64,000 bases of DNA from the NCBI RefSeq assembly GCF_001435955.1, contig NZ_AYYT01000003.1:1-64000 (forward strand). Direction: 5' to 3'. The DNA comes from Ligilactobacillus salivarius DSM 20555 = ATCC 11741. GTDB taxonomy: Bacteria; Bacillota; Bacilli; Lactobacillales; Lactobacillaceae. The translations under genes and the position numbers were made by a program. The notes beneath the pieces are model-generated. The model had not been told where the DNA came from, made no database searches, and saw only the letters and a list, made by a program, of their open reading frames with translations. This document shows, one piece after another, positions 54,434-64,000 of this stretch. Position 1 is the stretch's first letter, and each line of letters starts with the position of its first letter.

Positions 54434-57105
54434 AAGAAAAAAATAAATTATTATTAATAGATGGAAATAGTGTCACATTTAGAGCTTTTTTTGCTTTGCA
54501 CAATTCTTTAAGTAGATTTGTAAATCATGAAGGACTACATACTAATGCAATTTATGGATTTAAGAATATGTTAGATAGCATCTTAACTAAGGTTAACCCT
54601 ACACATATATTAGTAGCATTTGATGCTGGTAAAACTACTTTTAGAACTGAAAAATTCACTGATTATAAAGGTGGGAGAGCTAAAACTCCTTCAGAATTAT
54701 CAGAGCAATTTCCAGAAATAAAAAATTTACTAGAAGGATATGGAATAAAAACTTACGAGCTAAAAAATTATGAGGCTGATGATATTATCGGAACATTAGC
54801 TGCAAAAGCTGAAAAGAAAAATTATGATGTTGTAGTTGTTACAGGAGATAGGGATCTAACGCAATTAACAACTGACAAAATAACAGTTGCTGTAACAGTT
54901 AAGGGTGTTAGTGAAATTGAAGAATATACTCCAAGTCATGTTGAAGAAAAAATAGGTTTAATCCCTGAACAAATCGTTGATATGAAAGCTTTAGTGGGGG
55001 ATACTTCTGATAATTATCCTGGGGTTACAAAAATTGGTGAGAAGACAGCAATTAAATTGTTGAAACAATATGGTACTTTAGATGGAATCTATAAAAATAT
55101 AGATGAAATGAAAAAGTCTAAGATGAAAGAAAATTTAATCAGAGAAAAGGAAATTGCTTATTTATGCCAAGATTTAGCAGAAATTAGAAAAGACGCTCCA
55201 GTTGAAATAGATTTAGAAGAAACTGAATGGACTGGAAAAGATATTGAGAAACTAATAACGTTATATCAAAAATTAGATTTTCGAAAGTTTTTATCACAAT
55301 TAAAGGATGAAAGTAGTGAACAATTAGATATTTTTGAATCTAAAAGTAATATAGAGTTTACTGAATTAACAGAAGAAAATTTAGATGATATAAATGTTAG
55401 TGATAATGACGAAATAGTATTTAATTTAGAAATAGATGGAGAAAATTATCATACAGCTGAAATTATTGGTTTTTCTATTAAAATAGATGATAAATATTTA
55501 GTGTCGGATGATATAGATTTACTAAAGAAAAAACAAATCAAGAATTTGTTGGAATCAGATGAAGTTGAAGTAGATCTATTTGATGGCAAAAGACAATATG
55601 TTGGCTTAAATAGATTAGGTGTTACTTTATCGAAAATTAATTTTGATTTGTTACTTGTATCATACTTGCTAGATAATAGTGAAAATAGTAATGATCTAGG
55701 TCTGTTGGCACAACAGCACGAATATTATGATGTAGAATCTGATGAGCAAATATATGGTAAAGGTGCTAAACATGCTGTGCCAAAAGATAAAGAAGTTTTA
55801 TTTGAACATTTAGTGAGAAAAGTAAAAGCGATAAATAATTTAAAAGAAAAATTATTTAATGAGTTAGAAGAAAATCAGCAACTAGATCTATATACAAAAA
55901 TAGAACGTCCATTGTCGATTGTATTAGCAAATATGGAAATTGCGGGCGTAAAAGTGGATAGTAATAGACTAGAAACTATGCAAAGTGAATTGAAGGAACG
56001 ATTAAGTGAACTAGAGCAGGAAATATATAATGAAGCTGGAGAAGAATTTAACTTAAATTCACCAAAACAGTTAGGTGTTATATTGTTTGAAAAATTAAAG
56101 TTACCAGTTATTAAAAAGACAAAAACAGGATATTCAACAGCAGTAGGTGTATTAGAGCAACTTAGAGGTATGTCCCCAATTGTTGATAATATTTTACAAT
56201 ATCGTCAATTAGCTAAAATACAATCTACATATATTGAGGGATTGTTAAAAGTAGTTTCTAAGAAAGATGGGAAGGCCCATACAAGATATACTCAAACATT
56301 AACTTCAACGGGAAGACTATCTTCAGTTGATCCAAATTTACAAAATATTCCTGTTCGTTTAGAAGAAGGTCGAAAAATACGTCAAGCTTTTGTTCCAAGT
56401 CATCCGGGATGGGAAATATTTTCTTCTGATTATTCACAGATTGAATTACGTGTATTGGCACATATTTCAAAAGACAAAAATATGCAAGAGGCTTTTAAGG
56501 AAGGCATGGATATTCACGCAAGTACAGCGATGAGAATTTTTAATGTAGATAGTCCGGATGAAGTAACTCCTAATATGAGAAGACAAGCTAAAGCTGTTAA
56601 TTTTGGAATTGTATATGGTATTAGCGATTACGGTTTATCACAAAATATAGGAATATCAAGAAAACAGGCTAAACAATTTATAGATACCTATTTAGATACA
56701 TTTTCAGGCGTAAAAGATTATATGGAAAAAATTGTTGAATTCGCTAAAGAAAATGGATACGTAGAAACTATTTTTAACAGAAGAAGATATCTACCTGATA
56801 TAAAGAGTCGTAATTTTAATTTACGCTCTTTTGCTGAAAGAACGGCTATGAATTCACCAATTCAGGGTAGTGCAGCTGATATTATCAAGGTTGCGATGAT
56901 TAATATGCAAGAAATGTTAAAAGAAAAGAATTTACAAGCAAAAATGCTACTTCAAGTACATGACGAATTAATCTTTGAAGCACCAACAGAAGAAATTCCA
57001 TTATTAGAGGATATGGTTCCAAAAGTTATGGATTCAGCAGTTAAGCTAGATGTACCGCTAAAAGTTGAAAGTAAGCATGGACAAACTTGGTTTGATACGA
57101 AGTAG
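54427..57105 (+). CDS. polA: DNA polymerase I
   Basis: PolA processes Okazaki fragments and fills repair gaps. The 892-residue protein has a 5'-3' exonuclease domain (LLIDGNSVTFRAFFAL to about residue 300, with GDTSDNYPGV), a degenerate 3'-5' exonuclease-like domain lacking the DxE metal site, and the polymerase domain with SSDYSQIELRVLAHIS, RRQAKAVNFGIVYGISDYGL and QVHDELIFE. The ATG at 54427 has only a weak aagtg upstream. It heads a repair/replication gene string running to dnaI. Confidence 0.97.
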   Translation: MVEEKNKLLLIDGNSVTFRAFFALHNSLSRFVNHEGLHTNAIYGFKNMLDSILTKVNPTHILVAFDAGKTTFRTEKFTDYKGGRAKTPSELSEQFPEIKNLLEGYGIKTYELKNYEADDIIGTLAAKAEKKNYDVVVVTGDRDLTQLTTDKITVAVTVKGVSEIEEYTPSHVEEKIGLIPEQIVDMKALVGDTSDNYPGVTKIGEKTAIKLLKQYGTLDGIYKNIDEMKKSKMKENLIREKEIAYLCQDLAEIRKDAPVEIDLEETEWTGKDIEKLITLYQKLDFRKFLSQLKDESSEQLDIFESKSNIEFTELTEENLDDINVSDNDEIVFNLEIDGENYHTAEIIGFSIKIDDKYLVSDDIDLLKKKQIKNLLESDEVEVDLFDGKRQYVGLNRLGVTLSKINFDLLLVSYLLDNSENSNDLGLLAQQHEYYDVESDEQIYGKGAKHAVPKDKEVLFEHLVRKVKAINNLKEKLFNELEENQQLDLYTKIERPLSIVLANMEIAGVKVDSNRLETMQSELKERLSELEQEIYNEAGEEFNLNSPKQLGVILFEKLKLPVIKKTKTGYSTAVGVLEQLRGMSPIVDNILQYRQLAKIQSTYIEGLLKVVSKKDGKAHTRYTQTLTSTGRLSSVDPNLQNIPVRLEEGRKIRQAFVPSHPGWEIFSSDYSQIELRVLAHISKDKNMQEAFKEGMDIHASTAMRIFNVDSPDEVTPNMRRQAKAVNFGIVYGISDYGLSQNIGISRKQAKQFIDTYLDTFSGVKDYMEKIVEFAKENGYVETIFNRRRYLPDIKSRNFNLRSFAERTAMNSPIQGSAADIIKVAMINMQEMLKEKNLQAKMLLQVHDELIFEAPTEEIPLLEDMVPKVMDSAVKLDVPLKVESKHGQTWFDTK

Positions 57106-57117
57106 GAAGGTGAGATA

Positions 57118-57948
57118 ATGCCTGAATTACCAGAAGTTGAAACAGTACGTAGAGGATTAGAGAAATTAGTCTTAAATAAAAAAATAAAAGATATTAGAGT
57201 GTTGTATTCAAAAACTATAGTTAATGAAGAATCAGAATTCATAGAAAAATTAACAAATAAAACTATTAAAAAAATTGATAGACGTGGGAAATATCTATTG
57301 TTTAGATTTAGTAGTGATTTGACAATGATTTCCCATTTGAGAATGGAAGGAAAATATTTCGTTGAACCAAGTACAAAAGAAGTTGAAAAACATACCCACG
57401 TAGTATTTGATTTTACAGATGGAACATCGCTTAGATATAACGATGTTAGAAAGTTTGGCAGGATGCAGTTGGTTAAAACAGGAATGGAAATACAAACTGC
57501 TGGTTTAGCTAAATTAGGGCCAGAACCTAAAGAGAAAACATTTATAGTTGAAGATTTTTCTAAAAATTTGAAAAGGAGAAAAAAAGCTATAAAAAATGCC
57601 TTATTAGATCAAACAATAGTGGCAGGTTTGGGAAATATTTATGCAGATGAAGTGTTGTGGATGAGTAAAATCCATCCTGAAACACCAGCAAATAAATTAA
57701 CTGAAGAGGAAGTTAAAGTTTTACGAGATAATATTATTAAAGAGTTAGCGTTAGCTACCGAAGCTGGAGGAACTACAATTAGATCATATACAGATGCATT
57801 TAGACATTCTGGAGGATTTCAGTTTAGCTTACATGCTTATCAAAGAACAGGAGATCCTTGTGAGAGATGCGGAACACCAATTCAAAGAATTGTTGTAGGT
57901 CAGAGAGGAACACATTTTTGTCCTAAGTGTCAGGTGGTAAAATCATGA
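57118..57948 (+). CDS. mutM: Formamidopyrimidine-DNA glycosylase
   Basis: MutM removes 8-oxoguanine and other oxidised purines. The 276-residue protein has the catalytic N-terminus PELPEVETVRRGL (the Pro is the nucleophile after Met removal), GLGNIYADEVLW, and the C-terminal zinc finger CERCGTPIQRIVV...CPKC. It starts 12 bases after polA and overlaps coaE by four bases. Confidence 0.97.
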   Translation: MPELPEVETVRRGLEKLVLNKKIKDIRVLYSKTIVNEESEFIEKLTNKTIKKIDRRGKYLLFRFSSDLTMISHLRMEGKYFVEPSTKEVEKHTHVVFDFTDGTSLRYNDVRKFGRMQLVKTGMEIQTAGLAKLGPEPKEKTFIVEDFSKNLKRRKKAIKNALLDQTIVAGLGNIYADEVLWMSKIHPETPANKLTEEEVKVLRDNIIKELALATEAGGTTIRSYTDAFRHSGGFQFSLHAYQRTGDPCERCGTPIQRIVVGQRGTHFCPKCQVVKS

Positions 57949-58550
57949 AAATTTTAGGATTAACTGGCGGAATAGCTTCAGGAAAGACGACTGTTAGCAC
58001 ATATTTAAAAGAGATGGGATATCCAATTATTGACGCTGATAAAGTTTCTCGTAAAGTTGTGGAGCCACATACAGAAGGTTTAAAAGAAATTAGTCATTTT
58101 TTTGGAAATGATATTTTACAATCTGATGGAAGTTTAAATAGAAAAAAATTGGGTGAAGTAGTTTTTGAAAACAAGGACAAAAGAGAGTTACTTAATAAAA
58201 TATTGAGTAAAAAAATACGCACAGAAATAATTGATCAAATTGAATATTATAAAAAGCAAGGTGCAGATGTATTAATCCTAGATATTCCTTTGTTATTTGA
58301 AGGTGGATATGATAAGATGTGTGATTTTACAATGGTCATATACATTCCCAAAGAATTACAAATAGAAAGATTGATACAAAGAGATGGACTAACTAGGGAT
58401 AAAGCGTTAAAAAGAATATCTGCTCAATTAGATAGTGCAGAAAGAAATTCCAAAGCTGATATTGTCATTGATAATTCAAGAAGTATTGAAGATACTCATA
58501 ATCAAGTGATAGAATGGCTAGAGAGAAATAATTTAATGTTAGAGAAATGA
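57945..58550 (+). CDS. coaE: Dephospho-CoA kinase
   Basis: CoaE performs the last step of coenzyme A synthesis. The 201-residue protein has the P-loop GLTGGIASGKTT, DADKVSRKVVEP, and DIPLLFEGGYD. I chose the ATG at 57945, which overlaps the mutM stop (ATGA), with aggtgg upstream inside mutM. Confidence 0.96.
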   Translation: MKILGLTGGIASGKTTVSTYLKEMGYPIIDADKVSRKVVEPHTEGLKEISHFFGNDILQSDGSLNRKKLGEVVFENKDKRELLNKILSKKIRTEIIDQIEYYKKQGADVLILDIPLLFEGGYDKMCDFTMVIYIPKELQIERLIQRDGLTRDKALKRISAQLDSAERNSKADIVIDNSRSIEDTHNQVIEWLERNNLMLEK

Positions 58551-58564
58551 GGTGAGCTACAACT

Positions 58565-59038
58565 ATGAAATGCCCAAATTGTCATAAAAACGGTTCTAGA
58601 GTTGTAGATAGTAGACCAGCGGATAATGGACATGCCATTAGAAGACGCCGAGAATGTGAGCAGTGTGGATATCGATTCACAACATTTGAGAGAGTCGAAG
58701 TAACCCCTTTATTAGTTATTAAGAAGAACGGAACAAGGGAAGAATTTCAAAGAGAAAAATTGCTAAGGGGAATTGTAAGAGCTGCTGAAAAACGTCCTGT
58801 AGGAATAGATGAAATTACAGAAATAGTTGATAAAGTTGAAAATAAACTACGCTCTGTTGGAGGAACCGAAGTCTCAAGCCAATTAATTGGGGAATATGTA
58901 ATGAAAATATTGGCTGATGTTGATGAAGTTGCCTATATTAGATATGCGAGTGTTTATAGGGAATTTAAAGATATGCACGCCTTTGCTGATGAATTAAGGG
59001 AATTAATGGATCGTGAAGAAAATAATTCGAAAGATTAG
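58565..59038 (+). CDS. nrdR: Transcriptional repressor NrdR
   Basis: NrdR represses ribonucleotide reductase genes when dATP is high. The 157-residue protein has an N-terminal zinc ribbon ([10 protein letters not shown]...[12 protein letters not shown]) and an ATP-cone domain from about residue 48. It lies in the same string as coaE and dnaB, as in Bacillus. Confidence 0.97.
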   Translation: MKCPNCHKNGSRVVDSRPADNGHAIRRRRECEQCGYRFTTFERVEVTPLLVIKKNGTREEFQREKLLRGIVRAAEKRPVGIDEITEIVDKVENKLRSVGGTEVSSQLIGEYVMKILADVDEVAYIRYASVYREFKDMHAFADELRELMDREENNSKD

Positions 59039-59047
59039 GATGAGTTT

Positions 59048-60394
59048 ATGGATAGCGCATTGAATAAACTATCACCAAAAGATGGATATTTGGTATCTGC
59101 ATCTACCTATATAGATAATCATGATATTGAAATTGTTCAAGTGCTGTATCAGCCAATAATAGGTATTGTAGCAGTAGCATTATATTCATATTTACGTTTC
59201 GAAATTGACTCTAAATTAATATTAAGTGAGAGAAAACTGAATAAGAATATTATAGATGGCTTAGGGATAAGTATCCCTGAGTTATATGATGCACGTTTGA
59301 AGCTTGAGGCTACTGGGCTTATAAAAACGTTTGAAGGTGAAGATAAATTAGGTAAGTATCATATCTATGAACTTCAAAAACCATTAAACGAAGTGAAATT
59401 TTTTACAGATGATTTATTAAGCACGGCGTTATTAGAAATGGTTGGAAATGAAAAATTTAAAAAATTATCTTTATGGAATAAATTTGATAATAATTATCAT
59501 GATAAAAAAGAAGTTACAAAGCAATTTTTTGATGTATTTAATTTAAATAAAGATAATATTGTTTTACAAGCTCAATTAAATAATAGTAAGATTTCAAATG
59601 ATGAATCTCTTATTAATCGTCAAAAGGTGTCATTAGACATGACAGTTTTTAGTGATTTCATAAAGAACTCATATGTAAGTTCAGATGATGTTATGAATCA
59701 CTTAGATATTATTAAAAGTGTCAAATTAGTTTATGGTATAGATGAATTTCAATTAGTAAAACTTTTAGAAAAAGCAATTAATGTAACAAATAATAAGATT
59801 GATTATAATGAATTTAAAAAATTAGCTCAAAAAAATTTTGATAGCGGAATTCGAAGAAACTTTAAGAAAAACAAGATAGTAGAAACGGCTAAAGCTAAAG
59901 ATGACGAAAAAGATAAGAATATTGATCCTTTAGTTAATGCTTTTAAAGCCTATGTTCCATTAGAATTTTTAGAGATTCTAAAAAATGAGTTAGGAAGTTT
60001 TGTCACTGCTAATGAAAGGTATGCTGTAAAAACATTGGTAGAAAAGCAGATGTTACCAAATGAAGTTATTAATGTTTTAATTCATTATTTGTTAGTTGTT
60101 CAAGATAGTTCTACCATCTTAAAAGGAACATTTGAAAGAATTGCTGCTGATTGGACAAAGAAAAAAATAAAAAACGCTCAAGAAGCGATGACTTACGTTA
60201 AAAGTTTCACTCGAGAAAAATCACTACAACGCAAAGCGACAAAAAAAGATTCAAAAGGCCGCAAAAGTAATGTAATTGTTAAAGAGAAATTACCTGAATG
60301 GGCTAAAGAAAAGGGAAAGAATAAGCTAACAGATGTTGGAAAGAAAGAAAATAAAGAAATTGACGAGCTATTGAAAAAAATAAATGGAAAGTAG
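59048..60394 (+). CDS. dnaB: Replication initiation and membrane attachment protein DnaB
   Basis: The Firmicutes DnaB (not the helicase) helps load the replicative helicase at origins and restart sites. The 448-residue protein has an N-terminal winged-helix-like region (IVQVLYQPIIGIVAVALYSYL) and a C-terminal DnaB/DnaD domain near residues 310-380, then a Lys-rich tail. It precedes dnaI directly, the conserved order. The ATG at 59048 follows aggatgag. Confidence 0.93.
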   Translation: MDSALNKLSPKDGYLVSASTYIDNHDIEIVQVLYQPIIGIVAVALYSYLRFEIDSKLILSERKLNKNIIDGLGISIPELYDARLKLEATGLIKTFEGEDKLGKYHIYELQKPLNEVKFFTDDLLSTALLEMVGNEKFKKLSLWNKFDNNYHDKKEVTKQFFDVFNLNKDNIVLQAQLNNSKISNDESLINRQKVSLDMTVFSDFIKNSYVSSDDVMNHLDIIKSVKLVYGIDEFQLVKLLEKAINVTNNKIDYNEFKKLAQKNFDSGIRRNFKKNKIVETAKAKDDEKDKNIDPLVNAFKAYVPLEFLEILKNELGSFVTANERYAVKTLVEKQMLPNEVINVLIHYLLVVQDSSTILKGTFERIAADWTKKKIKNAQEAMTYVKSFTREKSLQRKATKKDSKGRKSNVIVKEKLPEWAKEKGKNKLTDVGKKENKEIDELLKKINGK

Positions 60395-60403
60395 GTGAGC
60401 TAT

Positions 60404-61333
60404 GTGGAAGATATGGGAAAGGAACTTAGTAAAAGACTAGTAGAAAATAAGTGGGAAAAAAAGTATAAAGAAATAATTGAAAAAAGTATAAAAGATGATG
60501 ATGTGCAATTGTTTTTACGTGAAAACAAAGATAGACTAAGTCATCAAGAAATATTAAAGGGTGCAAGTAAGTTATATGAATTTGTTGACTTAAAACAAAA
60601 AATAGCAGAAGGAAAAGAAGTTTTTGCCCCAGGGTATTCGCCACAATTAACTATTAGTGATCATCACATTGAAGTAACATATGTACCTACTAAAAAATTG
60701 ATAGAAGAGAGACGACTAAGAGAAATAAATAATAGAATTAATATTGTCAATCTTCCTAAAAGTATTCGTAAAGCAACACTAGAAAATTATTATAGAGATG
60801 ATGATGGAAGAATGATAGCTTTAAAAAAAGCTATAGAATTTGTTGCGAACTATACTGAAACGCCTAATATCTTTCATAAAGGACTATATTTATCTGGATC
60901 GTTTGGAGTAGGAAAAACATATTTACTGGGAGCGATTGCTAATAAATTAGCAGAAAAGGGGATAAAAGTAACTTTAGTTCACATGCCATCTTTTGCTGTA
61001 GAAATAAAAAATTCTATTGGTAAAAATACCACTATGGAAAAAGTTGATGCTTTGAAAAAAGCTCCTGTATTAATGATGGATGATATAGGTGCTGATCAAT
61101 TAAGTAGTTGGTTTAGAGATGATGTTCTAGGTGTGATTTTACAATATCGTATGCAAGAAGAATTACCAACTTTCTTTAGTTCAAATATTGCTTTAGATGA
61201 CTTAGAAGAATTCTACTTAACGCAGAATACGAGAGGTGAGTTAGAACCCTTGAAAGCAAAAAGAATCATGGAAAGAATTAGATTTTTAGTTGATGAAGTA
61301 GTTATTAATGGTGAAAATAGAAGAAATAAATAA
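60404..61333 (+). CDS. dnaI: Helicase loader DnaI
   Basis: DnaI is the AAA+ ATPase that loads the replicative helicase with DnaB. The roughly 309-residue protein has an N-terminal helicase-binding domain, Walker A GSFGVGKTYLL, Walker B VLMMDDIGAD, and a late arginine-rich RIMERIRFL. I chose the GTG at 60404, which gives MEDMGKEL and follows aggtgag; GTG at 60395 directly after the dnaB stop is possible. Confidence 0.94.
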   Translation: MEDMGKELSKRLVENKWEKKYKEIIEKSIKDDDVQLFLRENKDRLSHQEILKGASKLYEFVDLKQKIAEGKEVFAPGYSPQLTISDHHIEVTYVPTKKLIEERRLREINNRINIVNLPKSIRKATLENYYRDDDGRMIALKKAIEFVANYTETPNIFHKGLYLSGSFGVGKTYLLGAIANKLAEKGIKVTLVHMPSFAVEIKNSIGKNTTMEKVDALKKAPVLMMDDIGADQLSSWFRDDVLGVILQYRMQEELPTFFSSNIALDDLEEFYLTQNTRGELEPLKAKRIMERIRFLVDEVVINGENRRNK

Positions 61334-61342
61334 TGAAAAACC

Positions 61343-61371
61343 CTTGAATAATCTTCAAGATAATGGTTAAA
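61343..61371 (+). promoter_or_regulatory. Predicted promoter of the thrS leader
   Basis: TTGAAT (61343-61348) and an extended TGgTTAAAT (-10 at 61366-61371) are 17 bases apart, just after the dnaI stop codon. Confidence 0.55.
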
Positions 61372-61377
61372 TAAAAC

Positions 61378-61615
61378 TGTAGATTTCGTGAAAGACAAAC
61401 GGATTACTATGATTCAGGGATGAAAGGCTTGACTGAAAACTTTCAATAATGTAGTATTCTTACCACTTTCATGTATTGTTTAATGAAAAGTTAGACCGGT
61501 GCGACCGTTAACAGCACAATGAGTAGTTTGTTTAAAGCTAAAAATTAAAGGTGGAACCACGTTAATAGCGTCCTTAATACATCAATGTTGGTGTGTTAGG
61601 GACGTTATTTGTTTC
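61378..61615 (+). promoter_or_regulatory. T-box leader of thrS
   Basis: The T-box sequence aggtggaaccacg lies at 61550-61562. It is followed by a terminator in which aatagcgtcc..ttaatac pairs with gtgttagggacgttatt (61564-61609), then tttg. ACC at 61462-61464 in attcttaccactt is a threonine codon in the expected specifier position. Uncharged tRNA-Thr would promote readthrough into thrS. Confidence 0.88.
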
Positions 61616-61640
61616 ATAGAGAATTCAGGAGGTAGAATTA

Positions 61641-63590
61641 ATGTCTAGTATAAAAATTACATTTCCAGATAATTCAGTAAAGGAATTTGATGCTGGTGTA
61701 ACAACAGCTGAAATTGCTAAATCAATTAGTATCAGTTTGGCTAAAAAAGCTGTTGCAGGAAAAGTTGATGGTAATTTTGTTGATTTAAATCAACCATTAA
61801 AAGAAGATGGATCTATTGAAATTATTACAAAAGATTCTAATGATGGATTAGTTGTATTGTGGAGAACAGCAGCACAAGTTTTAGCTAATGCATTACATGA
61901 ATTATACCCAAATATGAAATTTGGTTTGGGTGATGTTACAGAGCATGGATTCTATTTTGATACTGATAATTCTGAAGGCCAAGTTGCAGAAACAGATTTT
62001 GAAAAGATTTCTCAAAAAATGTCTGAAATAATAAAGGCAAACTTACCTATAGAACGAGTTGAGTTTTCAGAAGAAGAAGCTTTGAATTTAGTATCAGGTG
62101 ACGAATATCAAGAAGAATTAGTTAGAGATGTAGCTAATAAAAATAATGGTAGAGTAGTTGCTTATAAGCAAGGTGATTTCATTGATATCACTGATGGAGT
62201 AGTTTTATCTTCAACTGGTGAAGTAAAGATTTTTAAACTATTATCTGTTGCTGGTGCATATTGGAAAGGTGCTTCAAGCAATCCAATGTTACAACGTATC
62301 TATGGTACAGCTTTTTATAAGCAAAAAGATTTGGATGCTGAATTACAACGTCAAAAAGAAGCTCGTGAAAGAGATCATCGTGTAATTGGAAATGAATTAG
62401 ATTTATTCTTTGTTGATCCTAAAGTTGGTGCAGGATTACCATATTGGATGCCAAATGGTGCAACAATTCGTCGTGTAATTGAACGATATATAATTGATAA
62501 GGAAGTTGCATGGGGATTCCAACATGTCTATACTCCAGTTCTAGCAAATTTGAACTTGTATAAGCAATCTGGTCATTGGGATCACTATCGTGAAGATATG
62601 TTTCCACCAATGGATATGGGCGATGGTGAAATGTTGGAATTACGTCCGATGAACTGCCCATCCCATATTCAAGTTTACAATCATCACAAGCGTTCATATC
62701 GTGAATTGCCATTACGTATCGCTGAATTAGGTATGATGCATAGATACGAAAAGTCTGGAGCATTAACAGGATTGTCTCGTGTTCGTGAAATGACTTTGAA
62801 TGATGGTCATGACTTTATTGAACCAGATCATATTGAAGATGAAATTAAGACTTTAATTAAATTAATGACGGAAGTTTATAATGACTTTGATATTACAGAT
62901 TATCGTTTCCGCTTAAGTTATAGAGATCCTAAGAATACAGAAAAATACTTTGATGATGATGAAATGTGGGAAAAATCTCAAAGTAAGTTAAAAGCTGCTA
63001 TGGATGATATGGGTCTAGAATATTTTGAAGCTGAAGGCGAAGCTGCATTCTATGGTCCTAAGATTGATGTCCAAACTAAGACAGCTTTAGGTGGAGAAGA
63101 AACATTATCAACTATCCAATTAGATTTCTTATTACCAGAAAGATTTGATTTGAAGTACATTGGTGCTGATGGTGAGGAACATAGACCAGTTATGGTTCAC
63201 CGTGGAATTGTTTCAACTATGGAACGTTTTACAGCTTACTTAACTGAAATGTATAAGGGTGCATTTCCAACTTGGTTAGCTCCACACCAAGTAGATATTA
63301 TTCCTGTTAAGAATGATTTACATATGGATTATGTAAATGATTTAAGCAGTAAATTAAGAGCACATGGCATTCGTGTTACTGTTGATGATAGAAATGAAAA
63401 AATGGGATATAAGATTCGTCAAGCCCAAGTAAACAAGATACCTTATACACTTGTTATTGGTGATGAAGAAGTTTCAAACGGAACAGTGACAGTTCGTAAA
63501 TATGGTGAAGAAAAGACTAACACTATGACAAAAGCTGAATTTAAGAATCTTTTGTTTGAAGATATAGAAAATTATAGTAGAGAAAAATAA
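61641..63590 (+). CDS. thrS: Threonyl-tRNA synthetase
   Basis: ThrS charges tRNA-Thr. The 649-residue class II synthetase has an N-terminal TGS domain (to about 62), the editing domain, the catalytic core with [29 protein letters not shown] and [11 protein letters not shown], and the anticodon-binding domain ([11 protein letters not shown] onward). The ATG at 61641 follows caggaggtag. Under T-box control. Confidence 0.98.
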   Translation: MSSIKITFPDNSVKEFDAGVTTAEIAKSISISLAKKAVAGKVDGNFVDLNQPLKEDGSIEIITKDSNDGLVVLWRTAAQVLANALHELYPNMKFGLGDVTEHGFYFDTDNSEGQVAETDFEKISQKMSEIIKANLPIERVEFSEEEALNLVSGDEYQEELVRDVANKNNGRVVAYKQGDFIDITDGVVLSSTGEVKIFKLLSVAGAYWKGASSNPMLQRIYGTAFYKQKDLDAELQRQKEARERDHRVIGNELDLFFVDPKVGAGLPYWMPNGATIRRVIERYIIDKEVAWGFQHVYTPVLANLNLYKQSGHWDHYREDMFPPMDMGDGEMLELRPMNCPSHIQVYNHHKRSYRELPLRIAELGMMHRYEKSGALTGLSRVREMTLNDGHDFIEPDHIEDEIKTLIKLMTEVYNDFDITDYRFRLSYRDPKNTEKYFDDDEMWEKSQSKLKAAMDDMGLEYFEAEGEAAFYGPKIDVQTKTALGGEETLSTIQLDFLLPERFDLKYIGADGEEHRPVMVHRGIVSTMERFTAYLTEMYKGAFPTWLAPHQVDIIPVKNDLHMDYVNDLSSKLRAHGIRVTVDDRNEKMGYKIRQAQVNKIPYTLVIGDEEVSNGTVTVRKYGEEKTNTMTKAEFKNLLFEDIENYSREK

Positions 63591-63604
63591 TTTCTATTAT
63601 AGTC

Positions 63605-63633
63605 TTGACGCTTTTAAGTGTAGTTGATATACT
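63605..63633 (+). promoter_or_regulatory. Promoter of the infC operon
   Basis: TTGACG (63605-63610) and TATACT (63628-63633) are 17 bases apart, with an extended TGA before the -10. Confidence 0.88.
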
Positions 63634-63639
63634 TATAAA

Positions 63640-63778
63640 GTTGAGAAAAAAGCAGAGGCACCCGCTTCTCGCCTAGGAAATGTAGGTTTCCGGGCAGAAA
63701 TTATGATATTAATTCTAATTAAAACGGATTATTAAGACGGGCATTCTGATTTTTTGGATGTCCGTTTTCTGCATTTTC
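63640..63778 (+). promoter_or_regulatory. Ribosomal protein L20-type leader of infC-rpmI-rplT
   Basis: The 5' region carries the leader-typical gcagaggcacccgcttctcg, with gcagagg/cttctcgc pairing. It then has a terminator stem acgggcattc (63737-63746) with ggatgtccgt (63756-63765) and TTTTCT. In B. subtilis such a leader lets L20 cause premature termination of infC-rpmI-rplT. Only infC is within the window. Confidence 0.82.
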
Positions 63779-63807
63779 TCTCTGAATTATTTTTGGAGGT
63801 GAATATC

Positions 63808-64000
63808 ATAGCAGTCGATAAAATGGTTAATGAAGGCATTCGTGCTCGAGAATTAAGATTGATTAGCGATAATGGTGACCAATTAGGTGTAAAGACTAAG
63901 CAAGAAGCTCTAAAAATGGCTGAAGATGCAAATCTTGACCTGGTTTTAGTTGCTCCTAAAGCTAAGCCACCTGTTGCAAAAATCATGGATTACGGTAAAT
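63808..64000 (+). CDS. infC: Translation initiation factor IF-3 (N-terminal part; cut by window end)
   Basis: IF-3 binds the 30S subunit and checks the start codon. The readable part, after the start, is [20 protein letters not shown] and continues through the N-terminal domain to VAKIMDYGK. The Shine-Dalgarno ggaggtg ends at 63801; the start is a non-AUG codon, ATA at 63808 (eight bases after GGAGG) or ATC at 63805. Rare starts are a hallmark of infC and let IF-3 limit its own synthesis. The ATG at 63823 lacks a ribosome site at proper distance. Confidence 0.93.
   Translation, partial: MAVDKMVNEGIRARELRLISDNGDQLGVKTKQEALKMAEDANLDLVLVAPKAKPPVAKIMDYGK

Noticed and set aside
1-64000. CRISPR array
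   Set aside because: No regularly spaced direct repeats and no cas genes were seen.

Overview
The window reads as an AT-rich (by eye roughly one third G+C) chromosomal segment of a lactic acid bacterium of the order Lactobacillales. A Lactobacillaceae member close to Ligilactobacillus salivarius is my best guess. The order-level call rests on a SAM-III (S-MK box) riboswitch before metK, tRNA-sensing T-box leaders before leuS and thrS, a FabT-controlled fatty acid operon, the dipeptidase PepV, many TTG/GTG starts with strong Shine-Dalgarno sites, and gene neighbourhoods shared with Bacillus (ykuL-dapH-dapL-ykuT, yheA-yhaM-prsA-hit-ecsAB, ytmP-trmB-ytpP-ytpR-sftA-murC, polA-mutM-coaE-nrdR-dnaB-dnaI). 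The species guess is inference.

Layout. 1-10.7 kb: a partial tRNA, metK, leuS, an amino acid permease, a MurJ-type flippase with a pseudouridine synthase, nnrD and pepV. 10.7-16.4 kb: an accessory island with a four-gene restriction-modification operon (a double-domain adenine methyltransferase, an unknown protein, a McrB-like AAA+ GTPase and a McrC-like nuclease), resembling the LlaI system of lactococci. It is preceded by a long perfect inverted repeat and followed by a decayed insertion-sequence remnant. 16.4-17.7 kb: an orphan gene, tRNA-Leu(CAG) and a small UPF0145-like gene. 17.7-27.9 kb: the complete fatty acid synthesis operon (two FabZ-type dehydratases, fabT, fabH, acpP, fabD, fabG, fabF, accBCDA, fabI) with FabT-type operators. 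28-40.9 kb: zwf, pgi, an LtaS-type enzyme, a glycerol facilitator, the cbpB-dapH-dapL cluster, an MscS channel, a Crp/Fnr regulator and a class A penicillin-binding protein. 41-57 kb: yheA, yhaM, prsA, hit, ecsAB, trmB, ytpPR, sftA, murC, a MaoC protein, a Bax-inhibitor-1 protein and polA. 57-64 kb: mutM, coaE, nrdR, dnaB, dnaI, T-box-thrS, and the L20-type leader with the start of infC, cut by the window end.

Together the genes mostly supply envelope and replication functions: membrane lipid (fab/acc), wall precursors (murC, dapH, dapL, flippase, PBP), teichoic acid (LtaS), and chromosome processing (polA, dnaB, dnaI, sftA). RNA-level control is dense: one SAM riboswitch, two T-boxes and an L20-type leader sit in one 64 kb stretch. 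The least ordinary part is the restriction island at 10.7-16.4 kb. I saw no CRISPR array, prophage or intact insertion sequence.
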